Part shown: in pieces, positions 8,236-15,697 of the stretch
Numbering within the stretch: position 1 is the stretch's first letter
Layout: each line of letters opens with the position of its first letter
Assembly (NCBI RefSeq): GCF_965279545.1
Contig: NZ_OZ257250.1
Coordinates: forward strand, 62,001 to 126,000
DNA length: 64,000 nucleotides
Reading direction: 5' to 3'
From: Methylibium sp965279545
GTDB taxonomy: Bacteria > Pseudomonadota > Gammaproteobacteria > Burkholderiales > Burkholderiaceae_C
Translations under genes and position numbers: made by a program
Notes under the pieces: model-generated
Seen by the model: only the letters and a program-made list of their open reading frames with translations
What the model was told of the DNA's origin: nothing
Database searches by the model: none

Positions 8236-8580
8236 TCAGGGGCGATCGCTACGGCGGTGCGAAACGAGTTGCGCCAGCGCCATCAGCGCTGCGCCGGCGG
8301 CCGCGGCGATGAGCACGGCCTTGACCGGCTCCTCCCGAACGTAGCGCACACCGCGCTCGCGCGCATCGACCGCGCGTTCGCGCAATTGCTGCGAGCCGTC
8401 GCGCACTGCGTCGTAGCCGCGATGGGCCAGGTCCTCGGCCTGGCTCGCCAGGCGCACCGCGGCGGGGATGACGCGCTCGCGCAAGCCGGACACGGCCTGC
8501 TCGGCGCTGTCGGTCAGGCGCTCGGCGGCGTTGGCGGCTTGCTGGATCTGGGGCTGGATGGAGGGCGTGCTGGGGGTCAT
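8236..8580 (-). CDS. DUF883/YqjD-ElaB-like membrane-anchored protein
   Basis: 114 residues: a long charged amphipathic helix (about residues 10-80, heptad-like Ala/Arg/Glu) followed by VREEPVKAVLIAAAAGAAL, a single C-terminal membrane segment preceded by the EEP/KA signature of YqjD/ElaB proteins. E. coli YqjD is an inner-membrane tail-anchored protein that binds ribosomes in stationary phase. The sequence similarity is in architecture more than in detail. It heads a three-gene run with the YqjE-like gene. Confidence 0.78.
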   Translation of the reverse strand: MTPSTPSIQPQIQQAANAAERLTDSAEQAVSGLRERVIPAAVRLASQAEDLAHRGYDAVRDGSQQLRERAVDARERGVRYVREEPVKAVLIAAAAGAALMALAQLVSHRRSDRP

Positions 8581-8649
8581 GGAAGCTCCTTGCGAGGCGG
8601 GTTGAAACGAGTATGCGCCCGAGTCGGCGCGATCGGTGAAACAGCGGCG

Positions 8650-8814
8650 TCAGCCCTTGCGGATCAGGCCGAACAGGAAGCTGGCGACGGCCAGGATCAC
8701 GAACACGAAGAACAGGATCTTGGCGATGCCCGCGGCGCTGGCGGCGATGCCGCCGAAGCCGAACACGGCAGCAATCAAGGCGATGACGAAAAAGACGACG
8801 GCGTAGTGCAGCAT
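8650..8814 (-). CDS. DUF1328 small hydrophobic membrane protein
   Basis: A 54-residue protein from ATG 8814 to TGA 8650. It starts MLHYAVVFFVIALIAAVFGF, continues GGIAASAAGIAKILFF and ends with a second hydrophobic segment and LIRKG. This is the standard DUF1328 (YtjA-like) pattern with two membrane helices. These proteins are common next to stress genes and have no assigned function. The gene lies 69 nt upstream of the YqjD-like gene on the same strand, with an AGGAG-like sequence before the ATG. Confidence 0.88.
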   Translation of the reverse strand: MLHYAVVFFVIALIAAVFGFGGIAASAAGIAKILFFVFVILAVASFLFGLIRKG

Positions 8815-9034
8815 GCTGGGCTCCTCGGTTGAAACGGCTCCCGGTGCGCCGGGAGGCCGGCGCGGGGATCGCGCCGAACCGTGGCCTCAATGTAGGAGGA
8901 GCGGCCTGCACGGCCTATGAGACATGGCTCCTGGCCCTTGTCGTCCGCCGCAGCGCCATGCTGTAGGACGGCGCCCATGCGCCGGCGGTGCGTGGGCGCC
9001 TCGGCCGAGCCCGCGCGCCGCCGGCAACGGACTC

Positions 9035-10423
9035 CTAGGACGGTGCCGTGCCGCTGCCGCCGGGCGCGGCTTGCATCCCGGGCGGGCGGACCGGGAGGCG
9101 GGCGCTCAGCAGCACGCCGAGTCCGGGCTGCGACACCACGGTCATGCGGCCGCCTTCGGCTTCGACCCGAAAGCGCATGCCGGTGAGTCCGTGAGCACCG
9201 CTGTGAACGGCTGCCGGATCGAAGCCGCTGCCGTTGTCGCGCACGGAGATCTCGACGCAGTCCGCGTCCGTGCTCAGGCACACCTCGACGCGGCTCGCCC
9301 TGGCGTATTTGGCGACGTTGGTCAGCGCCTCCTGCACGAAGCGATAGACCGTCAGATTGCCGCTGTCGCCGAGCGTCACCGGTGAGAACGCAGTGTGCAC
9401 CGCGAGGCCGGAGCGCTCGCCGAACTCGCGCGCCAGGATGTCGAGCGAGACCGTCAGGCCGAGGTGGCTCAGTGCCGAAGGACGCAGATCCTCGATGATG
9501 CGGCGCTTGAGCGCGATGCCGCTGTTGAGCGCTTCGTTGAGGTGGGCGAAGCGCGTCGAGACCTCCGGCGTCACCGTGGGCAGGCGCGAGCGCAACCGGG
9601 CGACGTCGAGCTTGGCCGAGGTGAGGAGCGCGCCGAGTTCATCGTGCAGTTCCCGGGCAAGGTGGCTGCGCTCGCTCTCCTGCGTGGTTTGCAGGTGCCG
9701 TGCCAGGACCGTGAGCTCGCGGGTGCGCCGCGCGACCTCGGACTCGAGCAGGTCCCGCTCGGCCTGCAGCACCGCCCGCTGGCGTTCGCGCTCGGCGACC
9801 AGCGCGCGCGTCTGCTCCAGGTAGAAGTAGAAGGCCAGCACGCTGAGCACGGTCATCGCGGCCACACCGAGCCGGCTGATCAGCAGAGTCTGCGCCATCT
9901 GCTCCTGATGGGCCTGCAGGCGCTGCATCTCGACGCCCACGAGCCGGTCGGTCACGACGCGTATGGTCTGCTGAGCCTCCAGGCCGATGTCCGACTCCAT
10001 CAGGCCGTGCCACGCCGAATCGCGGCCCGCGCGGTACAGCTGGATCGTCTCGGACATTTCCGACAGCTTCTTCTCGATCGCTCGTGCCAGCAGCTCGAAG
10101 TCCGGCAATTGCGCCGGATGACCTGCATAGTAGGTGTTCAGCTTCGGCAGCAGCGCCTTGATCTGCCGGACCGCGTCGTCGTAGGGCGCGAGGTAGCTGT
10201 CCTTGCCGCTCAGCAGGAAGCCGCGCTGACCGGTCTCCGCATCGACCATGTAGCGCAACACCTGGCCGACCTGGATGCGCGCGTCGAAGGCGACGCTGGT
10301 TTCGTTGAGGGCCGACAGCGATCGGTGGTAGGACGTTTCGCTGATCAGCAGCAAGGCCAGCGCCACCAGCAACGCGAGCGGAAAGCTGAGGGCGGAGGTT
10401 CGCCATTGGCGTGTGGGTGTCAT
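9035..10423 (-). CDS. CHASE3-domain sensor histidine kinase (HisKA_3 type)
   Basis: 462 residues from ATG 10423 (an upstream in-frame codon at 10459 adds 12 residues). A first membrane helix (about 12-32) is followed by a CHASE3 sensor region with the DAETGQRGFLLSG signature. A second helix (about 185-205), a coiled linker, and HisKA_3 with the phospho-accepting His in LARELHDELG come next. The ATPase domain shows QEALTNVAKYA, DNGSGFD and GLTGMRFR. The kinase should phosphorylate the NarL-type regulator encoded divergently 105 nt away. The periplasmic stimulus is unknown. Confidence 0.92.
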   Translation of the reverse strand: MTPTRQWRTSALSFPLALLVALALLLISETSYHRSLSALNETSVAFDARIQVGQVLRYMVDAETGQRGFLLSGKDSYLAPYDDAVRQIKALLPKLNTYYAGHPAQLPDFELLARAIEKKLSEMSETIQLYRAGRDSAWHGLMESDIGLEAQQTIRVVTDRLVGVEMQRLQAHQEQMAQTLLISRLGVAAMTVLSVLAFYFYLEQTRALVAERERQRAVLQAERDLLESEVARRTRELTVLARHLQTTQESERSHLARELHDELGALLTSAKLDVARLRSRLPTVTPEVSTRFAHLNEALNSGIALKRRIIEDLRPSALSHLGLTVSLDILAREFGERSGLAVHTAFSPVTLGDSGNLTVYRFVQEALTNVAKYARASRVEVCLSTDADCVEISVRDNGSGFDPAAVHSGAHGLTGMRFRVEAEGGRMTVVSQPGLGVLLSARLPVRPPGMQAAPGGSGTAPS

Positions 10424-10528
10424 GCTCGTGAGGCGGCGCAGCCGCGGCAAAGGGGGCAAGCGCCGGGACCACGAAGCGCTCCACCCGACCTAGAATCGAT
10501 CGCACCGCAGCCCGGCCTAGCGAAGTCC

Positions 10529-11167
10529 ATGTCCATCAAAGTCGCGATCGTCGACGACCACGCCATCGTACGGGCTGGTCTGCGCCAGTATCTCGCCGAG
10601 CAGATGGACCTGGAGGTGGTGGCCGAGGCCGCCAACGGCCGCGAGGCCCTGGACCTCGTGCGCGCCGGCGGCATCGACGTGCTGATCCTCGACGTGTCGA
10701 TGCCCGACCAGAACGGCGTCGACGTGCTGTCCGGCATCCGGGCGCGGGCGCCCGAGCTGCCCGTGCTGATCTTCAGCGCCTACCCCGAGACGCATTACGC
10801 GACCGCGCTGCTCAAGCAGGGCGCGAGCGGCTACCTCAACAAGGAATGCGATCCGCAGGAGATCGTGACCGCGGTGCGCACGCTGTCGCGCGGGCGCCGC
10901 TACATCACGCCGGCCGTGGCCGAGTTGCTGGCGGACCAACTCGGCGGCGGCAAGACGGACGGGTTGCCTCACGAGCAGCTTTCGGAGCGTGAACTGCAGG
11001 TGTTCCTGCGGCTGGCGCAGGGCGAGACCATCGGTGCCATCGGCGAAAGCCTCTCGTTGAGCGTGAAGACGGTCAGCACCTATCGCACGCGCGTCATGGA
11101 GAAGATGAAACTCGCGTCCAACAGCGACCTCACCTACTACGCGCTGAAGAACGGCCTGATCCTGTGA
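10529..11167 (+). CDS. NarL/FixJ-family response regulator
   Basis: 212 residues. The receiver domain (1-120) has the acidic pair VDDH, phospho-acceptor Asp in LILDVSMPD, and the conserved Lys in YLNKE. A LuxR-type helix-turn-helix follows (about 148-205: LSERELQVFLRLAQGE, SLSVKTVSTYR). It should bind DNA when phosphorylated, most likely by the CHASE3 kinase encoded divergently. ATG 10529 is the first codon of the receiver fold. Regulatory targets are not evident. The stop is 18 nt from the convergent end of an orphan receiver gene. Confidence 0.93.
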   Translation: MSIKVAIVDDHAIVRAGLRQYLAEQMDLEVVAEAANGREALDLVRAGGIDVLILDVSMPDQNGVDVLSGIRARAPELPVLIFSAYPETHYATALLKQGASGYLNKECDPQEIVTAVRTLSRGRRYITPAVAELLADQLGGGKTDGLPHEQLSERELQVFLRLAQGETIGAIGESLSLSVKTVSTYRTRVMEKMKLASNSDLTYYALKNGLIL

Positions 11168-11185
11168 GCCTGTGAGCAGGCAGCC

Positions 11186-11581
11186 TCAGGCATGCGCCGG
11201 TGGCGCATTGCCCTCCAGGCCGGCGCAATAGTCGATCAGGCCATCGATCTCGTTGGACTTGTCGAACACCGCGTCCGCACGCAGCTCCATGCACTTCATG
11301 CGCAGGTCGACCGTCGCATAGTTGCTGAACACCACCAGCTTGCGCCCGGGCGTGCGCTGCTTGCAGGCCTGCAAGACGCCCAGCCCCGAGCCTTGCTTGA
11401 GGAAGAGGTCGACGATCAGCAGATCCCAGCCGTCGGGATGCTCGGCGAGCCAGGTGAGCGCCCCGGCTTCGCCATCCGACCAGCCGACCACGGACACGGG
11501 GGTCAATTCTTCGAGGGTGTCGATCAGGTTGGCCCGGATGACCGGGCTGTCCTCGACGATGAAAACGCGGCGCGATGGCAT
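11186..11581 (-). CDS. stand-alone receiver-domain protein
   Basis: 131 residues forming only a receiver domain: VFIVEDSPVI (acidic pocket), phospho-acceptor Asp in LLIVDLFLK, Ser in VVFSNYA and Lys in VFDKSNE. It has no output domain, so it would act by protein contact or as a phosphate shuttle or sink. It lies next to, and converges with, the NarL-type regulator, so it may modulate the same kinase, but that is inference. About 150 nt upstream are unassigned. Confidence 0.88.
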   Translation of the reverse strand: MPSRRVFIVEDSPVIRANLIDTLEELTPVSVVGWSDGEAGALTWLAEHPDGWDLLIVDLFLKQGSGLGVLQACKQRTPGRKLVVFSNYATVDLRMKCMELRADAVFDKSNEIDGLIDYCAGLEGNAPPAHA

Positions 11582-11731
11582 ATACGGCAGAAAGGAATCC
11601 GTGAAGTCGCGGGATCACCACCGCTTCTGTATGTGTGTGCGAATGTTATGGGCCGCTGAAGCGGCAGACCATCGGCGTTCGGTCCTTGCTGCGGTAGTCC
11701 ATTTCTTACAAGGCTCACCGGACACGGGGGG

Positions 11732-12634
11732 TCAGCCCGGCGGGCCGCTGATCGCCTGCCAGGCGCCCACGGCCTGCGACAACCAGTCTGTCGCGGGTTG
11801 TTCGCGCGGCAGCTCCAGGCCGAGCACGGCCGCGGCGGCCGCCAGCGACGCGCCTGGCTCGCGCAGGTCCAGGGGCGGCGCGCCATGCTGCTTGCTCAGC
11901 TTTTCGCCGTCGGCGGTCCGCACCAGCGGCGTGTGCAGGTAGTGCGGCGTCGGCAGGCCGAGCGCGCGCTGCAGCAGCACCTGGCGCGCGGTGTTGTCGG
12001 CCAGGTCCTCGCCGCGCACGATGTCGGTCACGCCCTGTGCCGCGTCGTCGACCACCACGGCCAACTGGTAGGCCCACAGGCCGTCGGCGCGCCACAGCAC
12101 GAAGTCGCCGACGGCCAGGTCGACCTCTTGCGACTGCACGCCCAGCCGGCGGTCGGTCCACGTCACGTGCGCGCCGTCGGGGATGCGCAGCCGCCAGGCC
12201 CGTGCCGGTCGGCCGTGCAGGCCGCCGCGCTCGGGACGGCAGCTGCCCGGATAGACGAGCTCTGCATGGCGCGAAGGCGGCAGGCCGCGCGCGGCGTTCG
12301 CCGCGGTGATCTGCAGGCGCGTGCAGGCGCAGGGGTACGCCAGCCCGGCTTGCAGCAGACGGTCGAGCGCCGCCTGGTAGTGCGCGCCGCGCTCGCTCTG
12401 CCGCAGCGGCGGCGCGTCGGCGCGCAGCCCCAGGATGTCGAGCTGGCGCAGGATCTCGCGCTCGGCGCCCGGAGCGCAGCGCGGTGTGTCCACGTCCTCG
12501 ATGCGCACCAGCCAGCGGCCGCCGTGGGCCCGCGCGTCCAGCCAGCTCGCCAGTGCGGCGACCAGCGAGCCGGCATGCAGCGGGCCGGTGGGCGAAGGGG
12601 CGAAACGACCGACGTAGGGGAGGCTCGAAGTCAC
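11732..12634 (-). CDS. gluQ: glutamyl-Q tRNA(Asp) synthetase
   Basis: 300 residues, shorter than GluRS because it lacks the anticodon-binding domain. It has the HIGH-like FAPSPTGPLHAGSL at the N-terminus, zinc ligands in CACTR and YPGSC, and the KLSKQ motif at about residue 240. The enzyme attaches glutamate to queuosine 34 of tRNA-Asp. The start is GTG. It runs in the same direction as, and 33 nt downstream of, the LysR-family gene, probably without functional connection. The usual partner dksA is not nearby. Confidence 0.94.
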   Translation of the reverse strand: MTSSLPYVGRFAPSPTGPLHAGSLVAALASWLDARAHGGRWLVRIEDVDTPRCAPGAEREILRQLDILGLRADAPPLRQSERGAHYQAALDRLLQAGLAYPCACTRLQITAANAARGLPPSRHAELVYPGSCRPERGGLHGRPARAWRLRIPDGAHVTWTDRRLGVQSQEVDLAVGDFVLWRADGLWAYQLAVVVDDAAQGVTDIVRGEDLADNTARQVLLQRALGLPTPHYLHTPLVRTADGEKLSKQHGAPPLDLREPGASLAAAAAVLGLELPREQPATDWLSQAVGAWQAISGPPG

Positions 12635-12667
12635 TGTTCTCGAGGCAACGAAGGGGCGCTCTTGCAG

Positions 12668-13648
12668 CTAGAGCACCAACCCGGCATGCTGCTCCAGCAG
12701 CGCGCGCTGCGTCGCCGCGCTGCGCAGCTGCGACAGCCACCACTGCAAGGCCAGGCCGGGCAGGGCGTTGCCCGGCGCATGCCAGGCGTAGTGCAGACCG
12801 AGGCTGCGGGCCGGCAGCGCGGTGCGCTTGATCACCAGCCGACCGGCCTCGGCATGGCGCCGCAGCAGCGGCTCGGGCACCGAACCGCAGCCGAGGCCGC
12901 GCAGCAGGGCCTCGAGCTTGGCGGCGAGCGAGGGCACGGTCAGCACGTCCTGGCCCGGCTGCACGCCCACGGTCATCGGGGTGAAGCTGTGTGCGCTGTC
13001 GGCGATGGCGATCACCCGGTGCTGGGCGATCGTCTCGGCCGACAGCGGCTCGGGCAGCGCCGCCAGCGCATGGTGGGGGGCGACGGCAAAGCGCATGTTC
13101 AGCGTGCCCAGCAGTTCGCAGCGGATGCCGCTGCTGCCTTGCGAAGGGTCCCCGGCGATGCCGATCGCGAGGTCGGCCTGGCCGGTGGCCAGCACCTCCC
13201 AGGTGCCCGAGAGCACCTCGCTGCGCAGCCGCAGCCGCGTCGGCGGGGGGCTGTCGGGGGCATTGCGGGTGGCGACGCGCAGCGTGTAGAAGGCCTCGAC
13301 CAGCTCGAACACCGCGGTGGGCGCCAGGATGTTGTCGACCGCGACCGTGAGCTGCGTTTCCCAGCCGGTGGCGACGCGCTTGACGCGGTTCGCCACCGCG
13401 TCGATCTCCAGCAGCAGCCGCCGACCCTCGTGCAGCAGTTCCTCGCCGGCGGCGGTGAGCTTGGCCTGACGCGAACTGCGGTCGAACAGCAGCACGTCGA
13501 GCGCGTCCTCCAGCTGCCGCACGCTGTAGGTCAGCGCCGAGGGCACCTTGCCGAGTTCGCGTGCCGCGGCCGCGAAGCTGCCGGTGCGCGCAATCAGGTC
13601 GACCATGGTCAGCGCTTCGGGGGTCAGGGCGTTGCGACGGTCGCTCAT
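12668..13648 (-). CDS. LysR-family transcriptional regulator
   Basis: 326 residues from ATG 13648 (an in-frame TTG at 13666 is a weaker start). The N-terminal winged helix (LTMVDLIARTGSFAAAARELGKVPSALTYSVRQLED, quoted only as positions about 13-45) is classic LysR. A long effector domain follows. It is divergent from pirin and the quinone reductases with a 124-nt gap that contains two overlapping dyads of LysR type, so it probably controls that set, as is common for LysR-pirin pairs. Confidence 0.92.
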   Translation of the reverse strand: MSDRRNALTPEALTMVDLIARTGSFAAAARELGKVPSALTYSVRQLEDALDVLLFDRSSRQAKLTAAGEELLHEGRRLLLEIDAVANRVKRVATGWETQLTVAVDNILAPTAVFELVEAFYTLRVATRNAPDSPPPTRLRLRSEVLSGTWEVLATGQADLAIGIAGDPSQGSSGIRCELLGTLNMRFAVAPHHALAALPEPLSAETIAQHRVIAIADSAHSFTPMTVGVQPGQDVLTVPSLAAKLEALLRGLGCGSVPEPLLRRHAEAGRLVIKRTALPARSLGLHYAWHAPGNALPGLALQWWLSQLRSAATQRALLEQHAGLVL

Positions 13649-13661
13649 CGGGGTTCTGGGC

Positions 13662-13688
13662 TTCAAGGACTTTGAATGATGCCATCAA
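13662..13688. promoter_or_regulatory. candidate LysR operator dyads
   Basis: Two overlapping inverted repeats lie just upstream of the LysR start and face pirin: TTCAA-N5-TTGAA (13662-13676) and TTGA-N9-TCAA (13672-13688). Both fit the T-N11-A rule for LysR-type sites. Position and symmetry are seen; binding is inferred. Confidence 0.45.
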
Positions 13689-13772
13689 GGCGCGGCGACT
13701 GATCGCGGTCGGTCCCCCACCTACATTGACTTCATCGCGGTGCACGACACCGCCACCGACCAGGAGCCCTCG

Positions 13773-14474
13773 ATGATCACCCTGCGCAAGTCCGCCGAAC
13801 GCGGTTATGCCGACCACGGTTGGCTCAAGAGCTATCACAGCTTCTCGTTCGCCGAGTATGTTGATCCGGCCCACATGGGCTTCGGCAACCTGCGCGTCAT
13901 CAACGAGGACCGCATCGCCCCCGGGACCGGCTTCGGCACGCACGGCCACCGCGACATGGAGATCATCAGCTACGTGCTCGAAGGCGCGGTCGGCCACAAG
14001 GACAGCATCGGCAACGGCGCGGCCATCCAGCCGGGCGACGTGCAGCGCATGAGCGCGGGCAGCGGCATCCGGCACAGCGAGTTCAACCACGCTGCCCAGC
14101 AGACCACGCACTTCCTGCAGATCTGGATCCTGCCGCAGGCGCAGGGCATCGCGCCGAGCTACGAGCAGAAGCACTTTGCGGCCGACGCGAAGCGTGGCGT
14201 GCTCAAGCTCGTCGCCGCGCCGGACGGCCGCGACGGCGCGGTGACCCTGAACGCCGATGCGGCGATGTACGTCGGCTTGTTCGACGGCCCCGAGCGCGCC
14301 GGGCTGACGCTCGACCCCCGGCGCCTGGCCTATGTGCACGTGGCACGTGGCAGCGTGAGCGTGAACGGCCAGGCACTGCAGACCGGCGACGCCGCCATGC
14401 TCGACGGCGAGAGCCGGCTCGAACTGGGTGACGGCGACGACGCCGAAGTGATCGTGTTCGACCTGGCGCGCTGA
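13773..14474 (+). CDS. pirin family protein (quercetinase-like bicupin)
   Basis: 233 residues. Start ATG 13773 follows AGGAG by 7 nt; upstream in-frame codons lack a site. The N-terminal cupin carries the pirin metal ligands: GTHGHRDMEI (two His) and GIRHSEFN (His and Glu). Pirins are non-haem iron proteins, some with quercetin 2,3-dioxygenase activity and others acting as regulators. It is the first gene of pirin, flavodoxin-like, FMN-reductase, facing a LysR gene. This is a common redox/quinone-stress arrangement. Confidence 0.93.
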   Translation: MITLRKSAERGYADHGWLKSYHSFSFAEYVDPAHMGFGNLRVINEDRIAPGTGFGTHGHRDMEIISYVLEGAVGHKDSIGNGAAIQPGDVQRMSAGSGIRHSEFNHAAQQTTHFLQIWILPQAQGIAPSYEQKHFAADAKRGVLKLVAAPDGRDGAVTLNADAAMYVGLFDGPERAGLTLDPRRLAYVHVARGSVSVNGQALQTGDAAMLDGESRLELGDGDDAEVIVFDLAR

Positions 14475-14530
14475 GGCACGCCGGACGCTTCTCTCAGTCT
14501 CTCTCTCGACCCACTCGAAAGGTATTCACC

Positions 14531-15085
14531 ATGTCCAAGATCGTCATCGTCTTCCACAGCGGCTACGGCCACACCAAACGCATGGCCGAGTCCGTGGCGC
14601 AGGGCGCCGGCGGCGACCTGCTGCCGATCGATGCCGAAGGCAATCTGCCCGAAGGCGGCTGGGAGAAGCTGGCCGCGGCCGACGCCATCGTCATGGGCTC
14701 GCCGACCTACATGGGCAGCGTGAGCTGGCAGTTCAAGAAGTTCGCCGACGCGTCGAGCAAGCCCTGGTTCGGCCATGCGTGGAAGGACAAGCTGTTCGCC
14801 GGCTTCACCAACAGCGCCTCGCCGAGCGGCGACAAGCTGTCGACGCTGCACTACCTGTTCACGCTGGCGATGCAGCACGGCGGCGTCTGGGTCGGCACCG
14901 GCATGATGCCGGCCAGCAGCAAGGCCGCGGTCCGCAACGACGTCAATCACCTTGGTGCCTTTTCCGGCGCAATGGCGCAGAGCCCGTCGGACGCCAGCGT
15001 CGACGAGATGCTGTCGGGCGATCTGGAGACCGCGAAGCAGTTCGGCGCGCGGGTCGCGACAATGACCGCTCGACTGAACAAGTAA
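14531..15085 (+). CDS. flavodoxin-like NAD(P)H:quinone oxidoreductase family protein (WrbA-like)
   Basis: 184 residues with a flavodoxin fold: VIVFHSGYGHTKRMAE binds the FMN phosphate, and MGSPTYMGSVSWQFKKF and FTNSASPSGDK form the flavin loops. Close in type to WrbA/flavodoxin-family quinone reductases, which reduce quinones by two electrons. It lies 56 nt after pirin and 11 nt before a second flavin reductase. Expression under the divergent LysR regulator is likely. Confidence 0.9.
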   Translation: MSKIVIVFHSGYGHTKRMAESVAQGAGGDLLPIDAEGNLPEGGWEKLAAADAIVMGSPTYMGSVSWQFKKFADASSKPWFGHAWKDKLFAGFTNSASPSGDKLSTLHYLFTLAMQHGGVWVGTGMMPASSKAAVRNDVNHLGAFSGAMAQSPSDASVDEMLSGDLETAKQFGARVATMTARLNK

Positions 15086-15096
15086 AGGAGCGAGCG

Positions 15097-15669
15097 ATGG
15101 CCGGTCTGCGCGTGTTGTTGATCCCGGGCAGTGTCCGCACGGGGTCGTGGAACCTCAAGCTCGCGGCCGCGGCCGCGGCCGCGCTGCGCGAGCTGGGTGC
15201 CGAGCCGACCGTGGCCGACCTGCGCGCGCTGGCGCTGCCGGTCTACGACGCCGACCTCGAGGCCGCGCAGGGCGTGCCGCCCGGCGCTGCAACGCTGGCG
15301 CAGCAGATGGCGACCCACGATGCCTTCGTGGTCGTCTCGCCCGAGTACAACGCCTTCCCGACCCCCCTGCTGATCAACACCATCGATTGGGTGTCGCGCC
15401 TGCCCGAGGGCATGAAGGCGATGAACGGCAAGCCAACCGCGCTGCTGAGCGCCTCGCCCGGCGCGCTGGGCGGCCTGCGCAGTCTGCTGGTGCTGCGCAA
15501 CTTCCTGTCGCTCAATCCCGCCATGCTGGTGCTGCCGCAGCAGTTCGCGCTGAGCCATGCGGCGCAGGCCTTCACGGCCGACGGCGCCCTGGCCGACGAG
15601 AAGCAGGCGAAGACACTGGACGGTGTGCTGGCGGCACTGCTGAAGACGGCCGGGACGCTCCGCGGCTGA
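15097..15669 (+). CDS. NADPH-dependent FMN reductase family protein
   Basis: 190 residues; ATG 15097 follows AAAGGAG, which decides the start over the much longer upstream frame. It has the NADPH_dep_FMN_red signature: LIPGSVRTGSWN at the N-terminus, and VVVSPEYNAFPTPLLINTID in the middle. It reduces FMN, quinones or azo/chromate compounds with NAD(P)H; the substrate is unknown. It is third in the pirin operon and its end faces the convergent monooxygenase gene 28 nt away. Confidence 0.93.
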   Translation: MAGLRVLLIPGSVRTGSWNLKLAAAAAAALRELGAEPTVADLRALALPVYDADLEAAQGVPPGAATLAQQMATHDAFVVVSPEYNAFPTPLLINTIDWVSRLPEGMKAMNGKPTALLSASPGALGGLRSLLVLRNFLSLNPAMLVLPQQFALSHAAQAFTADGALADEKQAKTLDGVLAALLKTAGTLRG

Positions 15670-15697
15670 GCGTCGTTCCTCGCCGGGCGCTGCGCGT

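Noticed and set aside
11715..14339. Very long reading frame (over 800 codons) overlapping GluQ-RS and LysR genes
   Set aside because: It runs through genes with clear homology in another frame and its translation is Arg/Ala/Pro-rich noise, as usual in GC-rich DNA.
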